Assembly: GCA_030637965.1 (NCBI GenBank)
Contig: DAOWFO010000011.1
Location: forward strand, 1 to 11,637
Origin: Thermoplasmata archaeon
GTDB lineage: Archaea; Thermoplasmatota; E2; DHVEG-1
Reading direction: 5' to 3'
Length of the DNA: 11,637 nucleotides
Shown here piece by piece: positions 1 to 6,573 of the stretch (positions are counted from its first letter, which is position 1; each line of letters starts with the position of its first letter). The translations under genes and the position numbers were made by a program. The notes under the pieces were generated by a model, which worked only from the letters and a program-made list of their open reading frames with translations, was not told the DNA's origin and searched no databases.

Positions 1-2
1 TA

Positions 3-1280
3 GAAAATAACGATGACAACAAGTTGAAGATAGATTTTGAAAAAGAAGCTATTAATTTTGTTGAAAATTTAAGTCAATATAATTATCAAATAACTTATGA
101 ACAATTTGATGATACAATGAAATCTGTACTTCCCGTACAGGATTTACAAGATGCTTGGGAAGGATTAATTTCTACATATGGTGAATTCAAAGAAATAATA
201 ACAACAAGAAAAACAGATGAAGAAAATTACCATATTGTTTTTGTAACTTGTAATTTTTCAATACTTGGTTATCTAGATATAAGGATAGTGTTTAATGAAG
301 AAAATAATATTGCCGGATTACAATTTGTTCCAACTGAAATTGTATACGAATATAACCCTCCAGATTATGCTGACACAAATGTATTCGAGGAAGTAAATAT
401 ATCAATAGGTACTGGAGAATGGATTTTACCAGGTACATTAACTATTCCTAAAATGGATGGGCATTTTCCAGTTGTTGTATTAATCCACGGATCAGGGCCA
501 AATGATAGAGATGAAAGCATCGGTCCAAATAAACCATTCAAAGATCTTGCATGGGGTCTCGCTACAAAAGGAATTGCAACACTGCGTTTTGAAAAACGCA
601 CTAAGGAATATTCTGAAAAATCTGCAGCACTAACTAATTTTACAATTCAGGAGGAGACAATTGATGATGCAATGGCAGCAGTTGATTTTCTTATATTATC
701 CGAACAAATTAATCAAGAAAGAATATTTATTTTGGGACATAGTCTTGGCGGAATGGTTGGACCACGGATTGTAGAACAAGACGATCGAATTGATGGACTT
801 ATTATTCTTGCAGGTAATACGCGGGGTCTTGAAGATTTAATTTTGGAACAAACTTTTTATCTTATTAACCTTGATGGAAAAATCGACGAAAATGAAGAAA
901 TTCAGTTTGAATTTATTATAAAACAAGTGGAAAAAGTAAAAGAGCTAAATATAACCACAGATGAAATGGTTCTTGGAGCTCCTATAACATATTGGGAAGA
1001 TCTATCAGAATATAATCCTGTAGAAACAGCTAAAAATTTAAGCGTTCCGATTCTAATTCTTCAAGGGGAGAGGGACTATCAAGTTACAATAGATGGAGAT
1101 TACAGTGCATGGAATACAACATTCTATGGAAATAAAAATGTCACATTAAAAACATATGAAACACTAAATCATCTTTTCATTGAGGGTAGCGGGATACCAA
1201 ATAATGCTGAGTATCTAATTGAAGGACATGTTGAAGAAGAGGTTATTGATGATATTGCAGAATGGATTGTAAACCAATAA
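3..1280 (+). CDS. DUF3887 plus alpha/beta hydrolase protein, 5' partial
   Basis: Probable secreted or surface serine hydrolase; substrate unknown. Numbered from the TTG at base 24, residues about 5-105 match the DUF3887 pattern (small NTF2-like domain) and about 125-418 form an alpha/beta hydrolase. An oxyanion-type HGSGP sits at 155-159, the nucleophile elbow GHSLGG at 238-243 (Ser240), the likely acid in QGERD at Asp351, and the likely base in LNH at His383, so the triad looks intact. The frame is open to the left edge: bases 3-23 encode an Asn/Asp-rich stretch (ENNDDNK), as often found after a lipobox or signal peptide. The TTG is therefore probably not the start, and the true N-terminus lies outside the window. 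The order of domains is common in bacterial proteins, so transfer is possible. A candidate terminator follows at 1321-1365. The fold is certain; the reaction is not. Confidence 0.88.
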   Translation, partial: ENNDDNKLKIDFEKEAINFVENLSQYNYQITYEQFDDTMKSVLPVQDLQDAWEGLISTYGEFKEIITTRKTDEENYHIVFVTCNFSILGYLDIRIVFNEENNIAGLQFVPTEIVYEYNPPDYADTNVFEEVNISIGTGEWILPGTLTIPKMDGHFPVVVLIHGSGPNDRDESIGPNKPFKDLAWGLATKGIATLRFEKRTKEYSEKSAALTNFTIQEETIDDAMAAVDFLILSEQINQERIFILGHSLGGMVGPRIVEQDDRIDGLIILAGNTRGLEDLILEQTFYLINLDGKIDENEEIQFEFIIKQVEKVKELNITTDEMVLGAPITYWEDLSEYNPVETAKNLSVPILILQGERDYQVTIDGDYSAWNTTFYGNKNVTLKTYETLNHLFIEGSGIPNNAEYLIEGHVEEEVIDDIAEWIVNQ

Positions 1281-1320
1281 AATAATCATATCTAGATTCA
1301 GTGAAGGTTTATTTGTTAGT

Positions 1321-1365
1321 AAAGGAAGTTGAGAGATTTTTTCAATAATCTAAATTTACCTTTTT
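1321..1365 (+). terminator. candidate terminator of the hydrolase gene
   Basis: Composite stem seen by eye: outer arms AAAGG (1321-1325) and CCTTT (1359-1363), inner arms AGATT (1334-1338) and AATCT (1347-1351), followed by a T run ending at 1365. It lies 40 nt after the hydrolase stop. The inner and outer stems are separated by unpaired bases, so stability is modest. Confidence 0.4.
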
Positions 1366-1420
1366 ATAAAAAATAAGAGAAGTTATTATTATATATATTA
1401 CAAAATATATTAACAAAAAG

Positions 1421-1428
1421 TTTAAATA
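1421..1428 (+). promoter_or_regulatory. TATA box for the candidate small RNA
   Basis: TTTAAATA preceded by an A-rich stretch (acaaaaag) that could act as a BRE. An archaeal TATA box of this kind would place the transcript start about 26 nt downstream, near 1450-1453. No protein-coding frame follows on this strand, so the expected product is an RNA. Confidence 0.5.
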
Positions 1429-1458
1429 GTTACTATTTATAACGTTACTATATGTAAC
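1429..1458 (+). promoter_or_regulatory. two tandem 15-bp palindromic operator-like sites
   Basis: Two adjoining 15-mers, GTTACTATTTATAAC (1429-1443) and GTTACTATATGTAAC (1444-1458), share GTTACTAT and end in TAAC. The second is a dyad with perfect GTTAC/GTAAC arms; the first is a weaker dyad (GTTA/TAAC). They abut the TATA box and cover the predicted start site, which is where archaeal repressors commonly bind. The binding protein is unknown. The same octamer occurs at 4610-4617, also directly after a TATA-like box. Confidence 0.55.
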
Positions 1459-1531
1459 ATAGAAAGGAGCAGTCCTTTTTACCCCCTTTTCCCTCCCAAA
1501 GACTGTATCCTTTCTTCCTCCCTCCTTTTTT
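1451..1531 (+). ncRNA. candidate C-rich small RNA with anti-SD motifs
   Basis: Predicted start near 1451, from the TATA box. GAAAGGA-g-CAGTC (1462-1474) pairs with GACTG-ta-TCCTTTC (1501-1514), giving 12 base pairs with one small internal loop. The 26-nt loop is C/U-rich and contains CCCUCCC; the 3' tail UUCCUCCCUCC runs into a U6 tract ending at 1531, which could terminate transcription. CCUCC-type motifs can pair with SD sequences, so an RNA that blocks ribosome binding is a reasonable inference. Nothing here shows that it is transcribed. An alternative inner pairing (AAAGGA/TCCTTT, 1463-1480) is possible. Confidence 0.42.
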
Positions 1532-1633
1532 AAAAATAATAAGATGTTACCTTGTCCACATAAAAAATTTTGATATTAACCTCTAGGATTATATTTTTTT
1601 AATGTTAATTGATAATTTATAAAATATTATCTC

Positions 1634-1660
1634 ACCTATTTTTTAATCTATAAAATAGGT
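1634..1660 (-). terminator. hairpin immediately after the DUF2188 gene
   Basis: ACCTATTTT (1634-1642) and AAAATAGGT (1652-1660) form a perfect 9-bp stem with a 9-nt loop. It overlaps the last base of the stop codon of the minus-strand DUF2188 gene, so it probably marks that transcript's 3' end. No long U run follows on the minus strand. Confidence 0.4.
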
Positions 1661-2037
1661 TAAACACTTTTATTGTTTCTTTTTACCCTTGGTTTAAAAG
1701 TCTTATTGAATAAACCATTCATATTTTGAACCATTACAGTTGCTTTACACTTCTTTGCGATTTTTCTTGCTTTATTTATTGCGTTCATTTTCGTTCTATG
1801 ATTGCTATAAATCTTATTTTTTTTACGGACAGACCAATCTCCTCGAACCTGACCAGGTTGGGGATTAATTATAACATAAATTACATTTGAAGATTTTCTA
1901 GAATTATTGGTTTTTGGTATTTTTTTTAATTCTTTTAGATGATTTCTAACTTCATTAATAAAGGATTGTTTATCTAATTCATTATATTTTGTTTCCTCCT
2001 CGGTATATAAATTTTCACTATACGAACATATGATCAT
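1660..2037 (-). CDS. DUF2188 domain protein
   Basis: 125-aa soluble basic protein. Residues about 52-119 fit the DUF2188 pattern: a VIYVIINP strand, a W69-containing strand (GDWSVRKKNK), then SNHRTKMNAINKARKIAKK and a second strand pair ending in the NG turn (VMVQNMNG). DUF2188 proteins are small and of unknown function, common in bacteria and present in some archaea. The first 50 residues are a charged helical extension not typical of the minimal domain. The ATG start is preceded by a weak AGGAT about 9 nt away. A TATA-like AAATATATT lies at about 2091-2099 on this strand. The gene follows the ABC operon on the same strand after a 104-bp gap and probably has its own promoter. Confidence 0.72.
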   Translation of the reverse strand: MIICSYSENLYTEEETKYNELDKQSFINEVRNHLKELKKIPKTNNSRKSSNVIYVIINPQPGQVRGDWSVRKKNKIYSNHRTKMNAINKARKIAKKCKATVMVQNMNGLFNKTFKPRVKRNNKSV

Positions 2038-2141
2038 TTTATCAGATCCTAAGAAATTTTTTCGCCTTATTATTAATATATTTCATAATAAATATATTTA
2101 ACTATTGGCAAATAAAATTAATCCTACTTTTCAATAATAAT

Positions 2142-3272
2142 CTAATCTTCATCCCATTTTGTAAGAAAAACTCCTATTATAAAAAAAATTGCTGAAAAAA
2201 CTAATACAAAACCTGTAAAATACAATGTTTTATCAAAATCCCCATAAATCATTGCATTTCTCATACCTTCGTTAACATAATATAATGGTAAAACTTGAGC
2301 GATTGATTGCAAGAAATCTGGCATTTGATCAAGTGGAAAAAATGTCCCTGCTAAAAACATCATTGGAAAAGTTATTGCACCACCTGCCATGTCAGCGGTT
2401 TCTTGTTCTTTAACAAATCTTCCAATAATCATACCAATTCCTGAAAATAAGAAACTTGTAGCAATAATCAAGAGGATAACAAATAGATTGATTTTTATAC
2501 TAATTTGCCAGACCAGAATCCCAAATATTAAAATAACTGATGTGGATATAAATGATAAAAATAACATAAATAACATTTTAGAGAGGATCCATTCTGAACG
2601 TGTTATCGGCATTGTAAGTAGTTTTCGTAGAATACCATCCTTCCTAAATTTAGTATTACGTTCAATACTTCCATAAATGCAAGAGGTCATTATTGTAAAT
2701 CCAATTATGCCTGGTAGAAAGAAATCAATATATCCAAAATCTTCAGTAATTGAGCTTTCCTCATTGATCCCAAATATGCTTTGTCCACCAGTAATATTCA
2801 TATTAAATTTATAAATTACACTATTAATGATACTTCTCAATATTGATATTGTAGTTTGATCTGATGGATTAACATACAATATGAAATTAATTGTATCATC
2901 AAATTGTTCAGTGGGAGTAAATTGTGTTTCGATATATTCAATTAATGTTGTATTTAATCCCTTAGGAATTGCAAGCAAAGCTGATTTATCCTCATCTTGC
3001 ATATATTCTCTAGGATCTTTCTCTTTATCAAGAACTATTACATTTAAACCTGAAATATTTTTCAGAGTTCCAACAAACTCTTTTGAAATTAAAGATTCAT
3101 CATGATCTTGAACAACCAAGTCTAATTCAATTTCATCGCCGGTTGAGAATATTGCACCAAATATCAAAATTAGAAGAATAGGAAATAATATTGTCCAAAA
3201 AACAGTACCAGGGCTACGTAACCATCCTTTGATATTTGCTAGCAAATCATGAAAAACAAATATTAAATTCAT
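2142..3272 (-). CDS. ABC-2 type transporter permease
   Basis: 376-aa membrane subunit of an ABC exporter. One N-terminal TM helix (about 22-43) is followed by a large extracytoplasmic domain (about 44-178) and five further hydrophobic segments (about 181-203, 232-256, 262-284, 295-315, 349-371). This is the architecture of ABC-2 permeases of the YhgE/DrrB/NatB-like group, which export drugs, lipids, polysaccharide or ions; the substrate cannot be told here. The segment SIERNTKFRKDGILRKLLTMPITRSEW after TM2 matches the conserved cytoplasmic region of this family. The start ATG overlaps the ATPase stop by 4 bp (ATGA), and a GGAG lies 8 nt upstream inside the ATPase gene, so the two are translationally coupled. 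Confidence 0.9.
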   Translation of the reverse strand: MNLIFVFHDLLANIKGWLRSPGTVFWTILFPILLILIFGAIFSTGDEIELDLVVQDHDESLISKEFVGTLKNISGLNVIVLDKEKDPREYMQDEDKSALLAIPKGLNTTLIEYIETQFTPTEQFDDTINFILYVNPSDQTTISILRSIINSVIYKFNMNITGGQSIFGINEESSITEDFGYIDFFLPGIIGFTIMTSCIYGSIERNTKFRKDGILRKLLTMPITRSEWILSKMLFMLFLSFISTSVILIFGILVWQISIKINLFVILLIIATSFLFSGIGMIIGRFVKEQETADMAGGAITFPMMFLAGTFFPLDQMPDFLQSIAQVLPLYYVNEGMRNAMIYGDFDKTLYFTGFVLVFSAIFFIIGVFLTKWDED

Positions 3273-4330
3273 TCACCATTCTCCAATAGTTTTGAACCCG
3301 TTATTTTTAGGAAAATTTCTTCAAGATTTGATCGTCTAATATCAATATTTTCGTATTCAATGCATTCATGTTTTAATATGGATAAAATTTCAAGGATACG
3401 TTCTTTATATTTGATTTTTACTGCGATATCACCATTCCCTTCTGTATAAGCATTGAAACCATTTTCCTTTAAAATATTAGCAGTTTTCTTAGAACTTGAT
3501 TTTTGAATTCTCAAGATACTTTCATCACCATATTTATAAATTAGCTCATCAAGAGTACCTTCTGCAATGATTTTACCTTTATGAATAATTGCAATATGAT
3601 CAGCTAAATATTCTGCTTCTTCCATGTAATGGGTTGTTAAAAAAACAGTTTTTCCACGATCACGAAGACTTGCAATAACTTCCCAAACTTCACGTCTAGA
3701 TTTAGGATCAAGTCCTGTTGTTGGTTCATCTAGAAAAACTATATCTGGGTCATTTACAAGAGATATTGCTACACCGACTCGTTGTTTAAGTCCCCCAGAA
3801 AGATCCTTATAATATTTTTTTTCTTCATCCTTCAAGTCCATTGCATTAATAATATTGTTAATGTCAGCTTTTTTCTTATAAATCTTAGAAAAATATACAA
3901 GGGTTTCTTTCACAGTTAATTTTTCAAATGAATGAAATTCCTGAGGAAGAATGCTAATTTTTTCTTTAACATCATTAAAAGAAGTCTTAATGTCTTTGCC
4001 ATCTATCCAAATATTGCCGGCTGTAGGCTGACGAATTGATTCAATCATTTCAACAGTTGTTGTTTTACCAGCACCATTTGGACCAAGAAATGCAAAAATC
4101 TCACCTTTTTTAATCTTAAAAGAAATATTGTTAACAGCTACAAGATTATCGTATTTTTTTTTTAGATTAGTTACTTCTATTGCAATATTCTTTGATTGAA
4201 ATGTTTTTTTGAATGTTACTTTTCCTTCTAAATAACAGGATGAACAAGTAATCTTTATGACCTCTCCAGGATTACCAAAACAGGTCATAATCCTCCCACA
4301 ATTTGGACAACGAACAGTTTTATCAACCAT
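3269..4330 (-). CDS. ABC transporter ATPase with N-terminal zinc ribbon
   Basis: 353-aa ATP-binding subunit that would power the adjacent permease. The ABC core spans about residues 50-270: Walker A GPNGAGKTT (83-91), Q-loop Gln130, signature LSGG (177-180), Walker B VFLDEP (198-203) and H-loop His234. A C-terminal domain of about 80 residues, typical of the DrrA/CcmA-like ATPases, follows. In front lies a CPNC (Cys8, Cys11) and CSSC (Cys29, Cys32) zinc ribbon, which these ATPases usually lack. The ATG has an AGGA 7 nt upstream. A TATA-like AGGATATATA at 4371-4380 places the transcript start about 19 nt before the ATG, which supports this start and includes the ribbon in the protein. Confidence 0.92.
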   Translation of the reverse strand: MVDKTVRCPNCGRIMTCFGNPGEVIKITCSSCYLEGKVTFKKTFQSKNIAIEVTNLKKKYDNLVAVNNISFKIKKGEIFAFLGPNGAGKTTTVEMIESIRQPTAGNIWIDGKDIKTSFNDVKEKISILPQEFHSFEKLTVKETLVYFSKIYKKKADINNIINAMDLKDEEKKYYKDLSGGLKQRVGVAISLVNDPDIVFLDEPTTGLDPKSRREVWEVIASLRDRGKTVFLTTHYMEEAEYLADHIAIIHKGKIIAEGTLDELIYKYGDESILRIQKSSSKKTANILKENGFNAYTEGNGDIAVKIKYKERILEILSILKHECIEYENIDIRRSNLEEIFLKITGSKLLENGE

Positions 4331-4370
4331 AAATATTTCCTTTTAATCACCATCAATATATGAAAAGTAG

Positions 4371-4380
4371 TATATATCCT
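4371..4380 (-). promoter_or_regulatory. TATA box of the ABC transporter operon
   Basis: Minus-strand AGGATATATA. The expected start site near 4349 gives a leader of about 19 nt that contains the AAGGAA SD-like site before the ATPase ATG. Confidence 0.5.
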
Positions 4381-4439
4381 TAAGTCTAAAGAGTTAAAAC
4401 AATTTATTAATACATATAAAAAGCTTATGTTAAGTCTAA
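4380..4439. repeat. pair of 10-bp direct repeats in the divergent promoter region
   Basis: TTAAGTCTAA occurs at 4380-4389 and again at 4430-4439, exactly 50 bp apart. The first copy overlaps the upstream edge of the ABC operon TATA box. They could be binding sites for one regulator, but in DNA this AT-rich chance is possible. Confidence 0.3.
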
Positions 4440-4485
4440 TTTATCAGTAATAACTTTTTTATTAACTAAGTAAAAAACAATATCA

Positions 4486-4531
4486 TTTAATCATGATACT
4501 TAAATTTGGTATTTAAACTGTAATGATTAAA
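4486..4531. promoter_or_regulatory. inverted repeat upstream of the CDF transporter
   Basis: TTTAATCAT (4486-4494) and ATGATTAAA (4523-4531) are perfect 9-bp inverted arms. The 28-nt interior holds a second, imperfect dyad (TTAAAT/ATTTAA, TAC/GTA). It lies about 70 bp upstream of the CDF TATA box, between two divergent genes. It is a candidate regulator site or boundary element. Confidence 0.35.
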
Positions 4532-4600
4532 AAGATAATGTTTTTTAAGAATTATTGATCTACTGTTTAATTTTAAAAAGTTAATAAGATGGTAAATTCA

Positions 4601-4628
4601 AAATATTTGGTTACTATTCATAGTGTAC
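4601..4628 (+). promoter_or_regulatory. CDF transporter promoter with operator-like dyad
   Basis: AAATATTT (4601-4608) is centred 27 nt before the ATG at 4632, the spacing expected for a leaderless archaeal transcript. Directly after it, GTTACTAT (4610-4617) continues into the dyad ACTAT-tc-ATAGT (4613-4624). The octamer matches the small-RNA operators at 1429 and 1444 and sits in the same place relative to TATA. Confidence 0.5.
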
Positions 4629-4631
4629 ACA

Positions 4632-5513
4632 ATGGAGCAGGAAAATCTAGTTGAAAAAGCCGATAAGTTGGCCGGTTATACAACCTTGATATTAATATTT
4701 TTAGGAATAATACAAATTATTTACGGAGAATTTATCTCTAAAAGTATTGCTCTTACTGCAAATGGAATTGATTGTATTGGTGATGGTTTTGTATCTGCAG
4801 TTGTTTGGATTGGATTAATGTTTTTTAAAAAACCTGCAAACCAACGCTTCAACTATGGTTATTACAAAATGGAAAATTTAGCTTCAGGTTTTGCAGCAGT
4901 TGTAATGATTGGTCTTGCTATTTTTATTGCTTTTAGATCGTATAATCAATTGATTAATCCACATCCTTTAGAAACACCTATTATTGGAGCTTTTTTTGCT
5001 TTTATAGCGGCAATTATTGCATTAAGTCTTGGATTTTATAAATATGTTAGAGCAAAAAAATCAAAAATGAGTTCTGTAAAACTTGAAGCTTTTAATACAA
5101 TTAAAGATGGAGCAGCATCAGGTTTAACAGTTATTGCATTATTACTTTCATCACAGGGGATATTTATAGCAGATGGAATTGTGGGTTTTATAATAGCGAT
5201 TATTATTGTTTTTATTGGTTTTGCTGCAATTAAAGAAAGTAGCTATATGCTTATCGATGCATGCGATGGAGAATGTATTGATATAAGCGCAAGTATAAAG
5301 CAAATTGCAGAGGAGGTAAAAGGAGTAAAATCATCTCATATAGTAAGATTAAGAAAATCTGGTCCAATTTTTCAAGGAGAATTGGAGATAGAAGTTCCAG
5401 ATGATATGACAATTAAAGAATTTAATGAGATCAAAATAAAAATAAAAAATCGGATTAATGAAATATTTCCTGAAATAGAAAGAGTTACAATTACTGCCAT
5501 TACAAAAAAATGA
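4632..5513 (+). CDS. cation diffusion facilitator (CDF) family metal transporter
   Basis: 293-aa membrane protein, probably a divalent-metal/proton antiporter that exports metal. Six TM segments lie at about 13-33, 39-63, 83-103, 115-139, 157-175 and 179-201, followed by a cytoplasmic C-terminal domain (about 219-291) of the usual dimerising type. The family's FNYGYYKMENL segment before TM3 is clear. The TM2 metal motif reads Asp47-x3-Asp51, but the matching TM5 motif is Asn155-x3-Asp159 instead of His/Asp-x3-Asp, so the metal (Mn, Fe, Zn or other) cannot be assigned. A Cys211/Cys215 pair (DACDGEC) follows TM6. An in-frame GTG at 4623 would add three residues; the ATG at 4632 is preferred because TATA spacing predicts a leaderless transcript there. 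Confidence 0.9.
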   Translation: MEQENLVEKADKLAGYTTLILIFLGIIQIIYGEFISKSIALTANGIDCIGDGFVSAVVWIGLMFFKKPANQRFNYGYYKMENLASGFAAVVMIGLAIFIAFRSYNQLINPHPLETPIIGAFFAFIAAIIALSLGFYKYVRAKKSKMSSVKLEAFNTIKDGAASGLTVIALLLSSQGIFIADGIVGFIIAIIIVFIGFAAIKESSYMLIDACDGECIDISASIKQIAEEVKGVKSSHIVRLRKSGPIFQGELEIEVPDDMTIKEFNEIKIKIKNRINEIFPEIERVTITAITKK

Positions 5514-5549
5514 AATGTATGTGTAAAAGTATAATAGAAAAAAAATCTT

Positions 5550-5568
5550 TTATCATAATATGAATGAT
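5550..5568 (+). terminator. weak hairpin downstream of the CDF gene
   Basis: TATCAT and ATGATA form 6-bp arms with a 7-nt loop, about 40 nt after the stop and just after an A8/T4 stretch. It is a possible transcript end, but too weak to be certain. Confidence 0.25.
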
Positions 5569-5693
5569 AATCTAAGTAAAGGAAGGTAAAAAACTCATTA
5601 TATCTTTTTCATCTATTTAGCTCAGAAATAATAAGAGATAATGTTTAAAGAGTGCTTTTTCTCATAAAATTCAACCTTAAATAGGAAATAGGG

Positions 5694-5700
5694 TTATAAG
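5694..5700 (+). promoter_or_regulatory. TATA-like box for the small membrane protein
   Basis: TTATAAG centred about 32 nt before the ATG at 5729. It would give a leader of only about 6 nt, consistent with the lack of an SD site there. Confidence 0.35.
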
Positions 5701-5728
5701 GTTTCTTTTTATTCCAAATTTGTTTAAT

Positions 5729-6031
5729 ATGGTAGGAAAACGATATTCGAACGATGAAATTATAAAAAAAATTGAAGAAATTAAAAAAGATATTGAGATA
5801 ACATCTAAAATAATTGATAAAAAATTAATTAATATTGAGAATAAAGTAGAATTTATTCAGAAAGAGAGTATTAAATCTAAAGGACGAAGTATTGGATATG
5901 CCATATTTACAGTAGCAGCTATATCATTAACTGCATTTATTGCCCTTAAAGATTTTATTTTCTTATATTTCTTCTTTGTTGTAATCTCAATTTTAATAAT
6001 TATTATACTTCATAATAACAGAAAGTTATAA
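5729..6031 (+). CDS. small coiled-coil membrane protein, unknown function
   Basis: 100-aa protein. The first 50 residues are Lys/Glu/Ile-rich with a heptad-like pattern (IIKKIEEIKKDIEITSKIIDKKLINIENKVEFI), so a coiled coil that mediates oligomerisation is likely. Two hydrophobic helices (about 55-75 and 77-95) form a hairpin in the membrane, and a short basic tail (HNNRKL) should stay in the cytoplasm. I do not recognise a family. A TTG at 5720 extends the frame by three residues, but the ATG is the better start since neither has an SD and the ATG fits the TATA spacing. It stands alone, 215 bp after the CDF gene. Confidence 0.65.
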   Translation: MVGKRYSNDEIIKKIEEIKKDIEITSKIIDKKLINIENKVEFIQKESIKSKGRSIGYAIFTVAAISLTAFIALKDFIFLYFFFVVISILIIIILHNNRKL

Positions 6032-6096
6032 AGAAACATAAAAATTAAATATAAAAAAGATAAATGTTCTGATAATAAATTAAGAAAAAGAGAGGT

Positions 6097-6141
6097 TTTA
6101 AACTTCTACTATAGTCCCAGTATTTGTAGTAGAAGTTGGAA
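6097..6141. other. strong orphan hairpin in a gene-free region
   Basis: AACTTCTACTA (6101-6111) and TAGTAGAAGTT (6127-6137) form a perfect 11-bp stem around a 15-nt loop (tagtcccagtatttg). Beyond one A/G mismatch, three more pairs (TTT 6097-6099 with GAA 6139-6141, one a G-U) continue the stem. A TATA-like ATTAAATATAA at 6044-6054 would start a plus-strand transcript near 6075. It could instead be the 3' structure of the membrane-protein mRNA, but a T tract (about 6188-6198) comes only some 50 nt later. The rest of 6032-6350 holds a short TTGGAAT direct repeat (6136-6142 and 6171-6177) and nothing else I can support. Confidence 0.45.
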
Positions 6142-6350
6142 TAGATTTGGATGGTTTTCTAAGAAAGTTTGGAATGGTGTGTTAAGTTCTTTTTTCTTTG
6201 ACAATTTTGTTTCACCATAAATGATACATAATTATTTATACAAAGTATTGTCTACTATAAGTTGTAATTATAAAATGAGAACTAGTATTCTTTATCGAAT
6301 TTTATGTTTTTATTTTTATTTGTTTACACAATAATATGGAGTTTTAAATT

Positions 6351-6542
6351 ATGAACCAAAGTAGAAGAAACAAATCAAATCAGGAAAAATCAAAAAAAAA
6401 TTGCAAGATAATTAGATGTAGTTTTCTTACACGACCTGTTTTTGAGAATAATAATTGTAAGGAATTTATTAAAAATATAAAAAATGGATCAGAAATAATT
6501 TTAGGAATTGCAAATTTTCATATTAATCAAATACATAATTAG
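6351..6542 (+). CDS. possible 63-aa basic protein, unknown
   Basis: Short frame starting at an ATG with GGAG 9 nt upstream. The product is Lys/Asn-rich at the N-terminus, with three cysteines (Cys18, Cys23, Cys36) that do not form a clear metal site. I recognise no domain. It ends 31 bp before TFB on the same strand and may be cotranscribed with it. The AT-rich composition makes chance frames of this length possible, so it is only a candidate. Confidence 0.35.
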   Translation: MNQSRRNKSNQEKSKKNCKIIRCSFLTRPVFENNNCKEFIKNIKNGSEIILGIANFHINQIHN

Positions 6543-6573
6543 AAAGTTTTTATAGGTAGGTTAATCAGAGGGA

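Noticed and set aside
2389..3105. Two plus-strand frames inside the ABC permease region.
   Set aside because: Both are antisense to a clear ABC-2 permease and show no start signals or known motifs.
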